From Candidatus Obscuribacterales bacterium (GTDB taxonomy: Bacteria; Cyanobacteriota; Vampirovibrionia; Obscuribacterales; Obscuribacteraceae): a stretch of 64,000 bases of DNA. Positions within the stretch are counted from its first letter, which is position 1; the number at the start of each line of letters is the position of its first letter. The notes below the pieces were generated by a model. The model worked only from the letters and a program-made list of their open reading frames with translations. It made no database searches and was not told the DNA's origin. The translations under genes and the position numbers were made by a program. This document shows positions 1-7,855 of the stretch, one piece after another. The DNA is taken from assembly GCA_019745415.1 (NCBI GenBank), contig JAIETF010000005.1:62001-126000 (forward strand), read 5' to 3'.

Positions 1-768
1 TTCCGCAGAGAAGCCGAAATTATCAATAAACTCAATCATCCAAATGTGGTTCATATCTATTCGGCCGGCGTTTTGGAAGGCGAGTTGAAGCGTGAGGACG
101 GCACCACGATGCGGCTTGAGACCCCGAGACCCTATCTGGTTTTGGAGAGATTGCATGGGCAAGACCTTGATAATGTCCTTAAGCGTGTCGGCCGATTTGA
201 TGAAAGTGAAGGCTATCGTATCATCGCTGCTGTACTTAAGGCCCTCAGTGAGGCCCATCAACTGGGCATAATTCACAGGGACATAAAGCCAAGTAATGTC
301 ATGCTCGTTGATAAAGTTTCCTGTTTTGACAAGCATTATCCGCTTGATCAGTTTGAGCCGGTAAAGCTGCTTGATTTCGGTATAGCCAAGTGTATGCGCT
401 GTTATGACGAGAATCGCGATCGTGAATTGACCCAGCCCGGCATGGTCTTCGGCAGTCCTCTCTATATGAGTCCGGAGCAGTGTCTGGGGCGACAGCTGGA
501 TTGTCGCACCGACATTTACTCGCTTGGTTGTATGTATTTTCGAATGCTCACGGGCCGCGCACCCTTTGAAGGTGAAAGCCCCATGCATACCTTTGCCATG
601 CACATGTATGAAACACCGCCACCCATTACTGAATTGCTGGCTGCCGATGTGCCGACGCCGAACCCGCGCCTTGTGGCACTAATCAATAGTTGCTTGAGCA
701 AAAAGGCAGAAGAACGACCAGCAAGTGCTTCTGAGATGCTTGCCGAACTGCAGTCAATTTATTCATAG
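1..768 (+). CDS. Ser/Thr protein kinase, C-terminal part (5' end outside window)
   Basis: Eukaryote-like (Hanks-type) serine/threonine kinase that phosphorylates unknown protein targets. The reading frame is open from base 1, so the GTG at 46 used by the ORF track is not the true start; the ATP-binding glycine loop and catalytic lysine lie upstream of the window. Visible parts are the end of the N-lobe (FRREAEIINKLNHPNVV), the catalytic loop HRDIKPSN near residue 92 of the visible part, the DFG motif near residue 125, a SPEQ in the place of APE, and the usual C-lobe ending in RPASASEML. There is no membrane segment or sensor domain after the kinase domain, so any extra domain must be N-terminal. 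It is convergent with the next gene with a gap of only 4 nt. Family assignment is firm, the target is unknown. Confidence 0.95.
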   Translation, partial: FRREAEIINKLNHPNVVHIYSAGVLEGELKREDGTTMRLETPRPYLVLERLHGQDLDNVLKRVGRFDESEGYRIIAAVLKALSEAHQLGIIHRDIKPSNVMLVDKVSCFDKHYPLDQFEPVKLLDFGIAKCMRCYDENRDRELTQPGMVFGSPLYMSPEQCLGRQLDCRTDIYSLGCMYFRMLTGRAPFEGESPMHTFAMHMYETPPPITELLAADVPTPNPRLVALINSCLSKKAEERPASASEMLAELQSIYS

Positions 769-772
769 TCTC

Positions 773-1804
773 TTAGAATCTGGAAACGAGCTTGAGTAAA
801 CCAAGCACTTTCTGCTGCAGCGGTTTGCGGTGCGCTGAACCTGCTTTTCCCTTCATCGATTGCTCATAATTAGCGGTAAAGCTGTCGTAGCTCTCGCAGA
901 GCATCTCGTCGTTTGAATACTTTGGCTTCCAGCCAAGCTCTTTTAGGTGATTGACATCAAAAAAGAAGTCTTCGCCATAGCTTAGATAGTGCCAGGGCGC
1001 AAGCGGGCTTAGATTGAGTTTGTCGAGCATAAGCAGCGAAGTCTTAGCCAGATCTTTCGGGAGATGTCTGACTTTTGATTTTGAGCCGGCATGCTTGATT
1101 AGATTGCCTAGATTCTCATTCAAGCTGGCATAACGGTCGGTTCCGACATTGTAAAAGCCGGGTCTTTGAAGATCATTCAAAAGTAAATAGCAGTTGATCA
1201 AGTCTTGAGCATGCAAAAACTGTATACGGTTTGAGCCGTCGCCAAGTGTATAGACATTGATATCGTTTTTGATCCAGTCGAATAATACCTGGAAAATACC
1301 CAGGCGACCTTTATCAATGATGGTACGCGGTCTTATTGAAATTAAAGGCATGCCGGTCTTTTCCGAAATGCTTTTGGCTTTCAGTTCCCCATCCAGTTTG
1401 CTTTGTCCATATTCTTCGGCTGGTCGAGGGGTGACAGCCGCATCAACCGGCGACTTGGTGATGCCGTAGATGGCGCTCGAGCTCATATAGATAAAGCTAT
1501 CAACTTCGGCTCTGGCAGCTTCTTCGGCGACTATACCAGTGCCTTCCACGTTCACTTTTCTGAACATGTCTCCCGCTTTGGTTACCGGTACCAGGGCGGC
1601 AGTGTGGTGAACAACATTGACCCCCTTGACTGCTTTTGCTACATTCTCTCTGTCAAGGACATCGCAGCGTATAAACTGGGCCTGTTTGGGTCGATCTGGA
1701 TCTTCCCAAATGTCCAATATCCGCACTTCTTCGCCTCTCTCTACGAGATGCTGCGCGATTAGATTGCCAAGGAATCCGGAGCCTCCGGTAACTAAATGTC
1801 TCAT
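773..1804 (-). CDS. NAD(P)-dependent epimerase/dehydratase (extended SDR)
   Basis: Extended short-chain dehydrogenase/reductase, of the group that includes nucleotide-sugar epimerases and 3-beta-HSD-like enzymes. The Rossmann loop TGGSGFLG sits at residues 6-13 and the catalytic pair YGQSK at 132-136, after MSSSAIYG, which supplies the catalytic serine. I start at the ATG at 1804 rather than the track start at 1909: the Rossmann strand begins right there, an AAAGG Shine-Dalgarno lies 5-6 nt upstream, and the longer form would run into the divergent homoserine kinase. This gives 343 aa, a normal family length. Substrate cannot be read from the sequence; a nucleotide sugar or a polyprenoid/sterol-like ketone are both possible. 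Confidence 0.9.
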   Translation of the reverse strand: MRHLVTGGSGFLGNLIAQHLVERGEEVRILDIWEDPDRPKQAQFIRCDVLDRENVAKAVKGVNVVHHTAALVPVTKAGDMFRKVNVEGTGIVAEEAARAEVDSFIYMSSSAIYGITKSPVDAAVTPRPAEEYGQSKLDGELKAKSISEKTGMPLISIRPRTIIDKGRLGIFQVLFDWIKNDINVYTLGDGSNRIQFLHAQDLINCYLLLNDLQRPGFYNVGTDRYASLNENLGNLIKHAGSKSKVRHLPKDLAKTSLLMLDKLNLSPLAPWHYLSYGEDFFFDVNHLKELGWKPKYSNDEMLCESYDSFTANYEQSMKGKAGSAHRKPLQQKVLGLLKLVSRF

Positions 1805-1894
1805 CAGTGCCTTTCGGTTGCCAAAACTTTCGCAAGTATAGCTAATATCCTCCCAGGCAGTCTCAAGTATTACCTCTTTAGAAGACCATAGAAC

Positions 1895-2860
1895 TTGGAA
1901 CTCACACAAATCGAAGAGCTCATCAATCAGGGTCGCAAGATCACCCTGAAGTTGCCTGGCAGCACGAGTAATTTAGGACCCGGACTTGATTGTCTAGGGC
2001 TGGCGGTAAATGTATACAGCCGCATGACCTTCTTTTTGCTCGATGATAATGACCCGGAAGTTCCTCTGATTACTTTCAAGGGTGATATTGAAGTTTCTAG
2101 TTTGGCTAAAGACCGCGGCAATCTTACTTATACGATTCTCTCCAAACTCTGGCAGAGAGACCACCACCTTCTCGACAGGGTGCGAATTATGGTCGATTCG
2201 GAAATACCCCTGGGCGTAGGTCTAGGTTCTACTTCCACTGCCATAATCGGCGCCCTTTGGGCGGCAAATGTTTTGAAAGATCGTATTCCAACCGCTCCAT
2301 CGTTACTAGCCGAGGCTTGCGAATTGGAAGGGCATCCAGAGAACTTATCGGCTTGCTTATTGGGCGGTCTGGTTGTCTGTTCGCCTGCGGCAAGCGGCAA
2401 GCGCATTATTACTCAGCGTTTGAAATGGCCGGACGATTGGCGCCTTTTGGTGTACACCCCTAATTACACGCTCAATACAACAGCCACAAGAACTGTTTTG
2501 CCCAAGCAGGTGCGTTTTGATGACGCGCTCTATAACGTGCACAAAGTGGCTCAGTTGGTGGCGGCAGTGGCCCGTTCCGATGAGTCGGCTCTGCGTGAGG
2601 CGATGGATGATAGATTGCATGAACCATTTCGCGCCCAACTCGTACCCGAGCTGGCTCGCCTCAGGCGAGAATTAGTGAATGAGCCTGTTTTGGGCTGTGT
2701 ATTGTCCGGTGCGGGCTCTTCAGTGGTCACGGTGGTGCATAGGCGAAATAAAGAAGCGGTCATGGCCAAGATAAAAAATTGGATGGATGCTGAGAAGAAT
2801 CCTGGTCATTTGCTTGATTTGAGAGTTGATGATCATGGTATTCAGGAATTAGAGTTGTAG
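1895..2860 (+). CDS. thrB: homoserine kinase
   Basis: GHMP-family kinase that phosphorylates L-homoserine with ATP in the threonine branch of the aspartate pathway (cytosol). The N-terminal substrate segment PGSTSNLGPGLDCLG (residues 21-35) and the phosphate-binding loop PLGVGLGSTSTA (105-116) are typical of ThrB, as is the C-terminal VLGCVLSGAGSS glycine segment. The length of 321 aa is close to the usual 300-310. The only usable start is a TTG at 1895 with a weak ribosome binding site (AGAAGA). It is divergent from the SDR gene with about 90 nt between, so the two share a promoter region, and it lies 35 nt ahead of the MNIO gene in the same direction. No thrA or thrC is next to it. Confidence 0.88.
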   Translation: MELTQIEELINQGRKITLKLPGSTSNLGPGLDCLGLAVNVYSRMTFFLLDDNDPEVPLITFKGDIEVSSLAKDRGNLTYTILSKLWQRDHHLLDRVRIMVDSEIPLGVGLGSTSTAIIGALWAANVLKDRIPTAPSLLAEACELEGHPENLSACLLGGLVVCSPAASGKRIITQRLKWPDDWRLLVYTPNYTLNTTATRTVLPKQVRFDDALYNVHKVAQLVAAVARSDESALREAMDDRLHEPFRAQLVPELARLRRELVNEPVLGCVLSGAGSSVVTVVHRRNKEAVMAKIKNWMDAEKNPGHLLDLRVDDHGIQELEL

Positions 2861-2895
2861 ATAGAGAACCGAAAGCAAGGGCTTGAGTTGACACC

Positions 2896-4014
2896 TTGAT
2901 AAAGCTGGGCGTTTCGTTAATGCTGGAAGAAAACTTCCTTACTGCGTTCTTGCCCCTTTATACCCAAGGTTTGGTGCAATGTCTGGAATGGAGCTTCGAT
3001 ACGGGTCTGGAATCTATGCCTGGCTGGGCTTTTGCATTGTTGAACGACTATGCGGAACAAGGCGCCTTGCTTGGTCATGGCGTCAGTTATTCTCTCTTTA
3101 GCGACAATGATAGACAATTGGCTTGGTTGCGCTCTCTCGAGGAGAGTGTCGCTATTCACAATTTCGCTCTGTTCTCGGAGCATTTCGGCTTTACTCAGTC
3201 AGTTCGGTATCTAGACAATGCACCATTGCCGGTGCCTTATTCTGAGGCGTTCTTAGAGCGGGGACGGGCTAATCTAGAGAGATTGAACAAGCATGCTTGT
3301 ACCAGGGTCGGTTTGGAGAATTTAGCCTTTGCATTTTCGAGGGAAGAGGTTTTGCAGCAGGGTGCCTTTCTTGGCGCGCTCTTGCAAGACCAACCGCAGG
3401 CTTTTTTGTTGCTAGATTTGCATAATCTCTATTGCCAGGCAACAAACTTTGCCATAGATCCTTTCGACCTGCTTGCTACTTATCCTTTGGAGCGAGTGGT
3501 TGAGATTCATATGGCGGGGGGAAGAGTCGAGCCGAGAAGACCCGAAGCCAATTCTGGTCATCTGCGGCGCGATACGCATGACCGTCCCATACCGGAGGAA
3601 TTGTTCGCCCTTCTTGAATATGCCCTGGCGGCCTTGCCCAATCTTGAATATGTGATCTATGAGCGTCTAGGCAGTAGTCTTGCTGGCGAGAGCGACAAGC
3701 TTGATTTTCAGAAAGATTATCTCAGGCTCGGCGAGTTGGTGGCGAATATGGTGCCTAATTCAACACTTTCATCGGCATATTCTTCGGCTCTTTCGCAGGC
3801 TGTTTCTTCTAGGGCACAATATAAAGATGATCTGACTACGGCAAATTCTTTTCTCGAAAGATTGAGCGAGTCTCTCTCTGTCGGTGGAGGAGACACAAAG
3901 AATAAATTGAGCCGAACTTTCCATTGTTATGCTCCATACATAGAGTCGATGCAGGAAGATATGATCGGTCTAGCGGCTCGGCTCTATCAAACTTGGGGAG
4001 TGTCTAATGACTAA
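2896..4014 (+). CDS. DUF692 / MNIO family multinuclear non-haem iron enzyme
   Basis: TIM-barrel protein of the DUF692 family, now called MNIO (multinuclear non-haem iron-dependent oxidases), whose studied members (MbnB, TglH) oxidise cysteines or other residues in peptide substrates. All the family landmarks are present in order: HGVSYSL at H61, SEHFGF at 94, GLENLAF at 140, DLHNLY at 174, EIHMAGG at 203 and DTHDRPIP at 226. About 80 residues follow the barrel, a C-terminal extension not needed for the core fold. The TTG at 2896 is preferred because it keeps the first beta strand (IKLGVSL); a stop lies 10 nt upstream, and an ATG at 2920 would remove it. No peptide precursor or partner protein is adjacent, so substrate and role are unknown. 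Possibly co-transcribed with thrB. Confidence 0.85.
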   Translation: MIKLGVSLMLEENFLTAFLPLYTQGLVQCLEWSFDTGLESMPGWAFALLNDYAEQGALLGHGVSYSLFSDNDRQLAWLRSLEESVAIHNFALFSEHFGFTQSVRYLDNAPLPVPYSEAFLERGRANLERLNKHACTRVGLENLAFAFSREEVLQQGAFLGALLQDQPQAFLLLDLHNLYCQATNFAIDPFDLLATYPLERVVEIHMAGGRVEPRRPEANSGHLRRDTHDRPIPEELFALLEYALAALPNLEYVIYERLGSSLAGESDKLDFQKDYLRLGELVANMVPNSTLSSAYSSALSQAVSSRAQYKDDLTTANSFLERLSESLSVGGGDTKNKLSRTFHCYAPYIESMQEDMIGLAARLYQTWGVSND

Positions 4015-4135
4015 GGAGCGCCGGAAACTATTTGAATAGGATAGTTGTGCGCTTGGTATTCGATGCTCATATGGGTCGTAATAGAGAGAATGCTTGTGCT
4101 ATAACTCTGCAAGATAACCGGAATTGAGGAAACAA

Positions 4136-5290
4136 ATGTCATATATCGGCTTTGCTTTTCAACCTTATGTGGGTCCGTGGCAAGAGTCTGGCGGCGCTTG
4201 GGCTGCTGATGCTTGGAGCAGTTATTCGCAAGAAGTGGTACAGAGTCTTCTCGGCTCCTTGCAAGCACAAGGCATCGATATGATTTCCACCTATGGCAAC
4301 GGATACTCAGCCTATGGCGGAATAGTTTCTCAAACAGATTCTAATCAGTATATTTTGCCCGCTGCTTCCGCCCTTGGTATGACAGTCGTGGCAGGGGCTA
4401 ATCAGTGGCTTGATGCCAGTCAAACCAGCGGTTGGAATTTGGCTGTTACTAAAGGCGATATTACTTCCACACTAGAATTCGCCAGCAATCATCCGGGAGT
4501 TGTGATTGGCCTCAATATCACTAATGAGGCTATTGAATCGGGAACCAGTGCTGCCACCGAACCTCAGTTTGCCGAGAATATCTATACATTGGTGCAGTAT
4601 GCAATTTCGCAGCTGGGCGCCTACGGCTTTCAGAATACCGACCCTACCAATTCTGCCACCTATATGCCGATAAGCATTAGAGAGAGTCAGGGTATTCTTT
4701 GCGGCGTCAGTCAGTCCCAGAGTTACTCTGATACTCTTTTACAGATTCTTAAGTCGGTGAATTTGGTTTATGCCAATATCTATCCCTACGGCTTTACTTA
4801 TAATCTGGGTGCCAATCCATCACAGACTGATTTCCAAGATTACGTCAAGACTCAGCTTGGTGCTTATTATCAGGCGATCATTAGTAGTTTTGAAGCGGTA
4901 AATCTAAGCACGCCCGTATGCATTGGTGAAACTGGTTGGCCTACAAATGGAGTCAATGCCACCAACCCTGCGCTTCCAACTAGTATTGAACTAGCTCAAT
5001 GGAATTATGCCGCAGTTGTTGATTGGGCAATCAGCAACCAAATCACTACATTTGCTTTTGAGGCTTTCAATGAGCCCTTCAAGTCGGGGCTGCCTGGCTC
5101 ACCGCCCAGCCCTCCCACCTATTCAGGATCAGATCAAGCCTATTTCGGCGTCTTTCAAGCTCAGGGCCAGGTCCCTTCGGATGACTATCCATACAACCAG
5201 ACCAATAATTACAGTCTCAACGGCACAGTGCAGCAATACTGCTATTCAGGCGTTACTGCCGGTTCGCTCTTGCCCGGTGCCTCGGGCTAG
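4136..5290 (+). CDS. glycoside hydrolase family 17-like protein (beta-1,3-glucanase type)
   Basis: Resembles GH17 endo-/exo-1,3-beta-glucanases, (beta/alpha)8 enzymes best known from plants and fungi. Seen: N-terminal strand GFAFQPY, the acid/base segment ITNEAIES (E131) and the nucleophile segment GETGWPTNG (E265), which is the GH17 signature. The start is the ATG at 4136, with GAGGA 5 nt upstream; the track start (TTG 4124) is too early. The protein is 384 aa, rich in Ser/Asn/Gln/Tyr, and starts directly with the barrel: I see no signal peptide or anchor, which is odd for a polysaccharide hydrolase. It may act on an internal glucan, be exported by another route, or be a transglycosylase. 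It overlaps the convergent peroxiredoxin gene by 4 nt. Confidence 0.82.
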   Translation: MSYIGFAFQPYVGPWQESGGAWAADAWSSYSQEVVQSLLGSLQAQGIDMISTYGNGYSAYGGIVSQTDSNQYILPAASALGMTVVAGANQWLDASQTSGWNLAVTKGDITSTLEFASNHPGVVIGLNITNEAIESGTSAATEPQFAENIYTLVQYAISQLGAYGFQNTDPTNSATYMPISIRESQGILCGVSQSQSYSDTLLQILKSVNLVYANIYPYGFTYNLGANPSQTDFQDYVKTQLGAYYQAIISSFEAVNLSTPVCIGETGWPTNGVNATNPALPTSIELAQWNYAAVVDWAISNQITTFAFEAFNEPFKSGLPGSPPSPPTYSGSDQAYFGVFQAQGQVPSDDYPYNQTNNYSLNGTVQQYCYSGVTAGSLLPGASG

Positions 5291-5727
5291 AGCGCGGCGT
5301 GGTGCGCCTCTATGCATTTGATAATCTTTTCAGCGGCCGGCTTGCCTTTCTCGTAAAAACAGATGCGTCCTTGCGGATCGACCACCACTACAGTGCGGCG
5401 GTTTAGCCCTATCCATGAAGTGAAGGCTTTATACTGTTTGGCGACAGTACCGCCATTGTCATGCAAAATAGGAAAGTTTAGTCTCTTTCGAGTGCAATAC
5501 TCGCCTGATTTTGCGATCGAAGCGGTGTTGACCCCGTAGACAAAGGCTCCTAGTTTGAGGAATTCCGGGGTATTCATGCTCATTTCGGCAAGCTGAGAAT
5601 TGCAAGTTGGCGTGTCATTGGCTGGATAAAAGATGAGCACGACAAAAGACCCGAGCAGTTGAGAAAGGACGACCTTTTCTCCACTTGTGGCATCGAGGGT
5701 GAATGGCGGGGCGGTTTCGTTTAACAT
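5287..5727 (-). CDS. peroxiredoxin, AhpC/TSA (Bcp-like)
   Basis: Thioredoxin-fold thiol peroxidase of the Bcp/AhpC-TSA group that reduces peroxides in the cytosol. The peroxidatic site has the PxxxTxxC pattern in YPANDTPTCNSQ with C42. The resolving cysteine that Bcp proteins often carry five residues later is absent; the next cysteine is C78, so it is a 1-Cys or atypical 2-Cys enzyme. At 146 aa it is slightly short but complete, ending in a normal C-terminal helix. ATG start at 5727. It is convergent with the GH17-like gene, and 18 nt separate its start from the stop of the upstream gene in the same direction. Confidence 0.92.
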   Translation of the reverse strand: MLNETAPPFTLDATSGEKVVLSQLLGSFVVLIFYPANDTPTCNSQLAEMSMNTPEFLKLGAFVYGVNTASIAKSGEYCTRKRLNFPILHDNGGTVAKQYKAFTSWIGLNRRTVVVVDPQGRICFYEKGKPAAEKIIKCIEAHHAAL

Positions 5728-5745
5728 AGGCGACTATTTTAACAG

Positions 5746-6255
5746 CTAATTGGCGAAGAGTAGCTTTCGACTCTTCATTTGCGCGCCCCAGGCGTTTAGC
5801 AACATGCTTATTTTGGGGGCGGTCTCACTTTTGAAGGGTTCGGCGCCGCCGGCGCGAACGCCTATGAAGACAAATTTGTTGAAATCTTCTATGAGATAGC
5901 CGAATAAGAGACGCTCTTCAACCTCTTGGTGTTCGAGCAATTGGCTTAAGAGACTGAACAACCTTAGCCGCGGTCTGTAAAACAGATCGACAAGTTGACC
6001 TAGATCGTCACTATTTAGCTCTAGATCGTCCGATACATCTAGGTCAAGAAGGGTGGGTGGTAGCTGACCATCCGTCGGGCTCAATTCATCTCTATAGAGC
6101 TTGATAAATTCCCACGAGCGGCGAAAACGTTCTTGATCGTCGTTTTGCACCATTTGCACGTTCATTAGACGCAGTTGCTTATAGATAAAGACCAGAACTA
6201 CAGTATTGGTCAGGGCTTCCGCCCAATCGGCTAGTGATCCGGGGTCAATTGGCAT
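5746..6255 (-). CDS. conserved-looking hypothetical membrane-tethered protein, 169 aa
   Basis: I do not recognise the family with certainty. Residues about 8-25 (WAEALTNTVVLVFIYKQL) form one short hydrophobic helix near the N-terminus; the rest is soluble, acidic and helical (FRRSWEFIKLYRDELSP and following). The layout, one N-terminal helix followed by a cytosolic helical part with R-x-W-E-x-x-K, resembles DUF4760-type proteins, which are themselves uncharacterised. ATG start at 6255, no strong ribosome binding site visible. Same direction as the peroxiredoxin gene and 18 nt from it, so probably co-transcribed. Confidence 0.7.
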   Translation of the reverse strand: MPIDPGSLADWAEALTNTVVLVFIYKQLRLMNVQMVQNDDQERFRRSWEFIKLYRDELSPTDGQLPPTLLDLDVSDDLELNSDDLGQLVDLFYRPRLRLFSLLSQLLEHQEVEERLLFGYLIEDFNKFVFIGVRAGGAEPFKSETAPKISMLLNAWGAQMKSRKLLFAN

Positions 6256-6402
6256 AAAGAGGCTTTCAAAAATAAGAGTCCTGCCGTGCGAAAAGCAAAT
6301 ACTAGTTTAGCATTGCCCGGCTTTGCTATCTTCCACGCGGTCTTGGCGGGGAACTGTAATGCCTTCTTTGCTCCGTGCGCTTCAGGCATGTAAGATAAGG
6401 CT

Positions 6403-6433
6403 AAATCTAGATCTATATCTAAATCTAGATCTA
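6403..6433. repeat. short AAATCTAGATCTA direct repeat with internal palindromes
   Basis: Two perfect copies of the 13-mer AAATCTAGATCTA (6403-6415 and 6421-6433) are set 18 nt apart and joined by TATCT. Each contains the palindrome TAGATCTA. They lie in the 209-nt divergent region between the 169-aa protein and the 446-aa membrane protein, so they could be a paired operator; no promoter element can be assigned with confidence. Confidence 0.6.
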
Positions 6434-6464
6434 GTTCCTGCAGGTTGCCTTCAAGAGAAAACAG

Positions 6465-7805
6465 TTGAAAGACGAGCAGCGTGAACGTCAAGAGATAAAG
6501 AGGGCAAGCTTTGATGAAAGCGACCCTGAGTATTCTCTGCTCGTACCTGAAAAGCAAAGAGCCATAAAGGCTATAAAGCAGAAGTTGCGCATTACTCCCG
6601 CCGAGTTAGCCAGCACGTCCGAATTGTCGATAAACAAGTCCAGTTATTGGTTAAATAAGATTGCCGGAGAGACCGGCGCTAAGCTGGAAGTCGCTAACGA
6701 CGGCACCATTTTCTATCAGTTTGCACCAGGCTTTACCAATGTCTATCGCAAGCGCGGCATGCTTAAGGCGGCTCTGCTTCTCGGTGCTTTTTTGTTCAAT
6801 TTGCTTTATTGGGTGGTGCGTGTCTCATTTGGTGTGGCACTGGTGCTCTCAGTAATGATTATCGTAGTTATCTTTGTGGCATTGATAACGCTGGCAATTG
6901 CCGCCATTTTTGGTGATAGCGGCGGTGATGCCGGCGGGTTTGACCTTGGTGGTGGATTTTTTGACCTAAGCTATTTGGTGGACATCTTTGATTGGAACTA
7001 TAGTCCGTCCCATAGTCATTATTCAAATAGCCTACCTAGTGCACGTCGTGATCAATATGCCGATTATGTCGATGCTCGACCGCGTGGCAACTTCTTTCTA
7101 GAGACCTTTTCCTTTTTATTCGGCGACGGTAAACCCAATTCCAATTTACAAGAAATTCGTTGGCAGAAGATTGCTAAAGTGATCAAGGAAAACGGCGGGG
7201 TGGTTTCCGCCGAACAGCTTGCTCCATATCTTGACGGCGATATGTCTGATTCGGGCATGATTATGAATGCGCTTGCTCAGTTTAATGGTCATCCACAAGT
7301 GACCGAAAGTGGTTTCATCGTCTATGTCTTTCCTGATTTCTTAAGTGCAGTCGAGGAGCTAGTTTTGCCGCGCCCAGAGCCTTATCTTGAAGAGGCGGAA
7401 TGGCGCTTTTCTAATTTCTCGGTTGATTCTCAAACCTTTGTCTTAATTTTAGCTGTGCTCAATTTTCTCGGTAGCTGGTGGCTTTTTAAGCATATTGCCA
7501 CAATCAATCTGTTGAGTCATATAGCTGGACTTATCGATGTATTACTCACTTATTCAATAGTCTTGCTGGTTATTCCAGCTGTGAGGGCGATAGTTTTAGC
7601 AATTCTCAATAGTCGTATCGATATGCGTAACCAAAAGCGCAAAGCGGCTTTCGAGCAGGTCAATAAACCGATGGGTGAGGTATTAAAAGAACTGCACGAG
7701 GCAGGTGAGATTAGAGGACAGTTGCTGGAAGGGCTTCATTCGGATAAGCGCATTGTCTACAGCTCAGATAAGGAATTGCTGGAACAGGAGTTTGAGGAGC
7801 TATAG
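6465..7805 (+). CDS. multi-pass membrane protein with possible winged-helix-like soluble parts
   Basis: 446 aa, function not recognised. Residues 25-92 are soluble and helical and end in a strand pair (TIFYQFAPGF). A long hydrophobic stretch at about 100-152 gives two membrane helices, followed by a glycine/aspartate-rich linker. A second soluble part (about 215-300) repeats the same plan (QKIAKVIKENGGVVSAEQL ... FIVYVFPDF). Two more hydrophobic helices follow near 325-385, then a charged tail. The two soluble parts look like related winged-helix-like modules facing the cytosol; this is inference from the repeated helix-helix-strand pattern. TTG start at 6465 after AAGAGAA. Similar proteins are, to my recollection, found in cyanobacteria. 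Convergent with the macroglobulin gene, 50 nt apart, without a clear terminator. Confidence 0.75.
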   Translation: MKDEQRERQEIKRASFDESDPEYSLLVPEKQRAIKAIKQKLRITPAELASTSELSINKSSYWLNKIAGETGAKLEVANDGTIFYQFAPGFTNVYRKRGMLKAALLLGAFLFNLLYWVVRVSFGVALVLSVMIIVVIFVALITLAIAAIFGDSGGDAGGFDLGGGFFDLSYLVDIFDWNYSPSHSHYSNSLPSARRDQYADYVDARPRGNFFLETFSFLFGDGKPNSNLQEIRWQKIAKVIKENGGVVSAEQLAPYLDGDMSDSGMIMNALAQFNGHPQVTESGFIVYVFPDFLSAVEELVLPRPEPYLEEAEWRFSNFSVDSQTFVLILAVLNFLGSWWLFKHIATINLLSHIAGLIDVLLTYSIVLLVIPAVRAIVLAILNSRIDMRNQKRKAAFEQVNKPMGEVLKELHEAGEIRGQLLEGLHSDKRIVYSSDKELLEQEFEEL

Positions 7806-7855
7806 TTGCTTTCCTATTTCAGTTTCAGCAAGCTTGATTATGTGGCGAGCACCTT

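Noticed and set aside
1403-1762. 119-aa plus ORF inside the SDR gene
   Set aside because: Antisense of a gene with intact Rossmann and YxxxK motifs.
1804-1909. N-terminal 35-residue extension of the SDR protein
   Set aside because: It precedes the first Rossmann strand, overlaps the divergent gene and lacks an SD, while ATG 1804 has AAAGG.
6231-6557. 108-aa minus ORF
   Set aside because: Its LDLDIDLDL part is the translation of the hexamer repeat, it overlaps two better ORFs and has no ribosome site.
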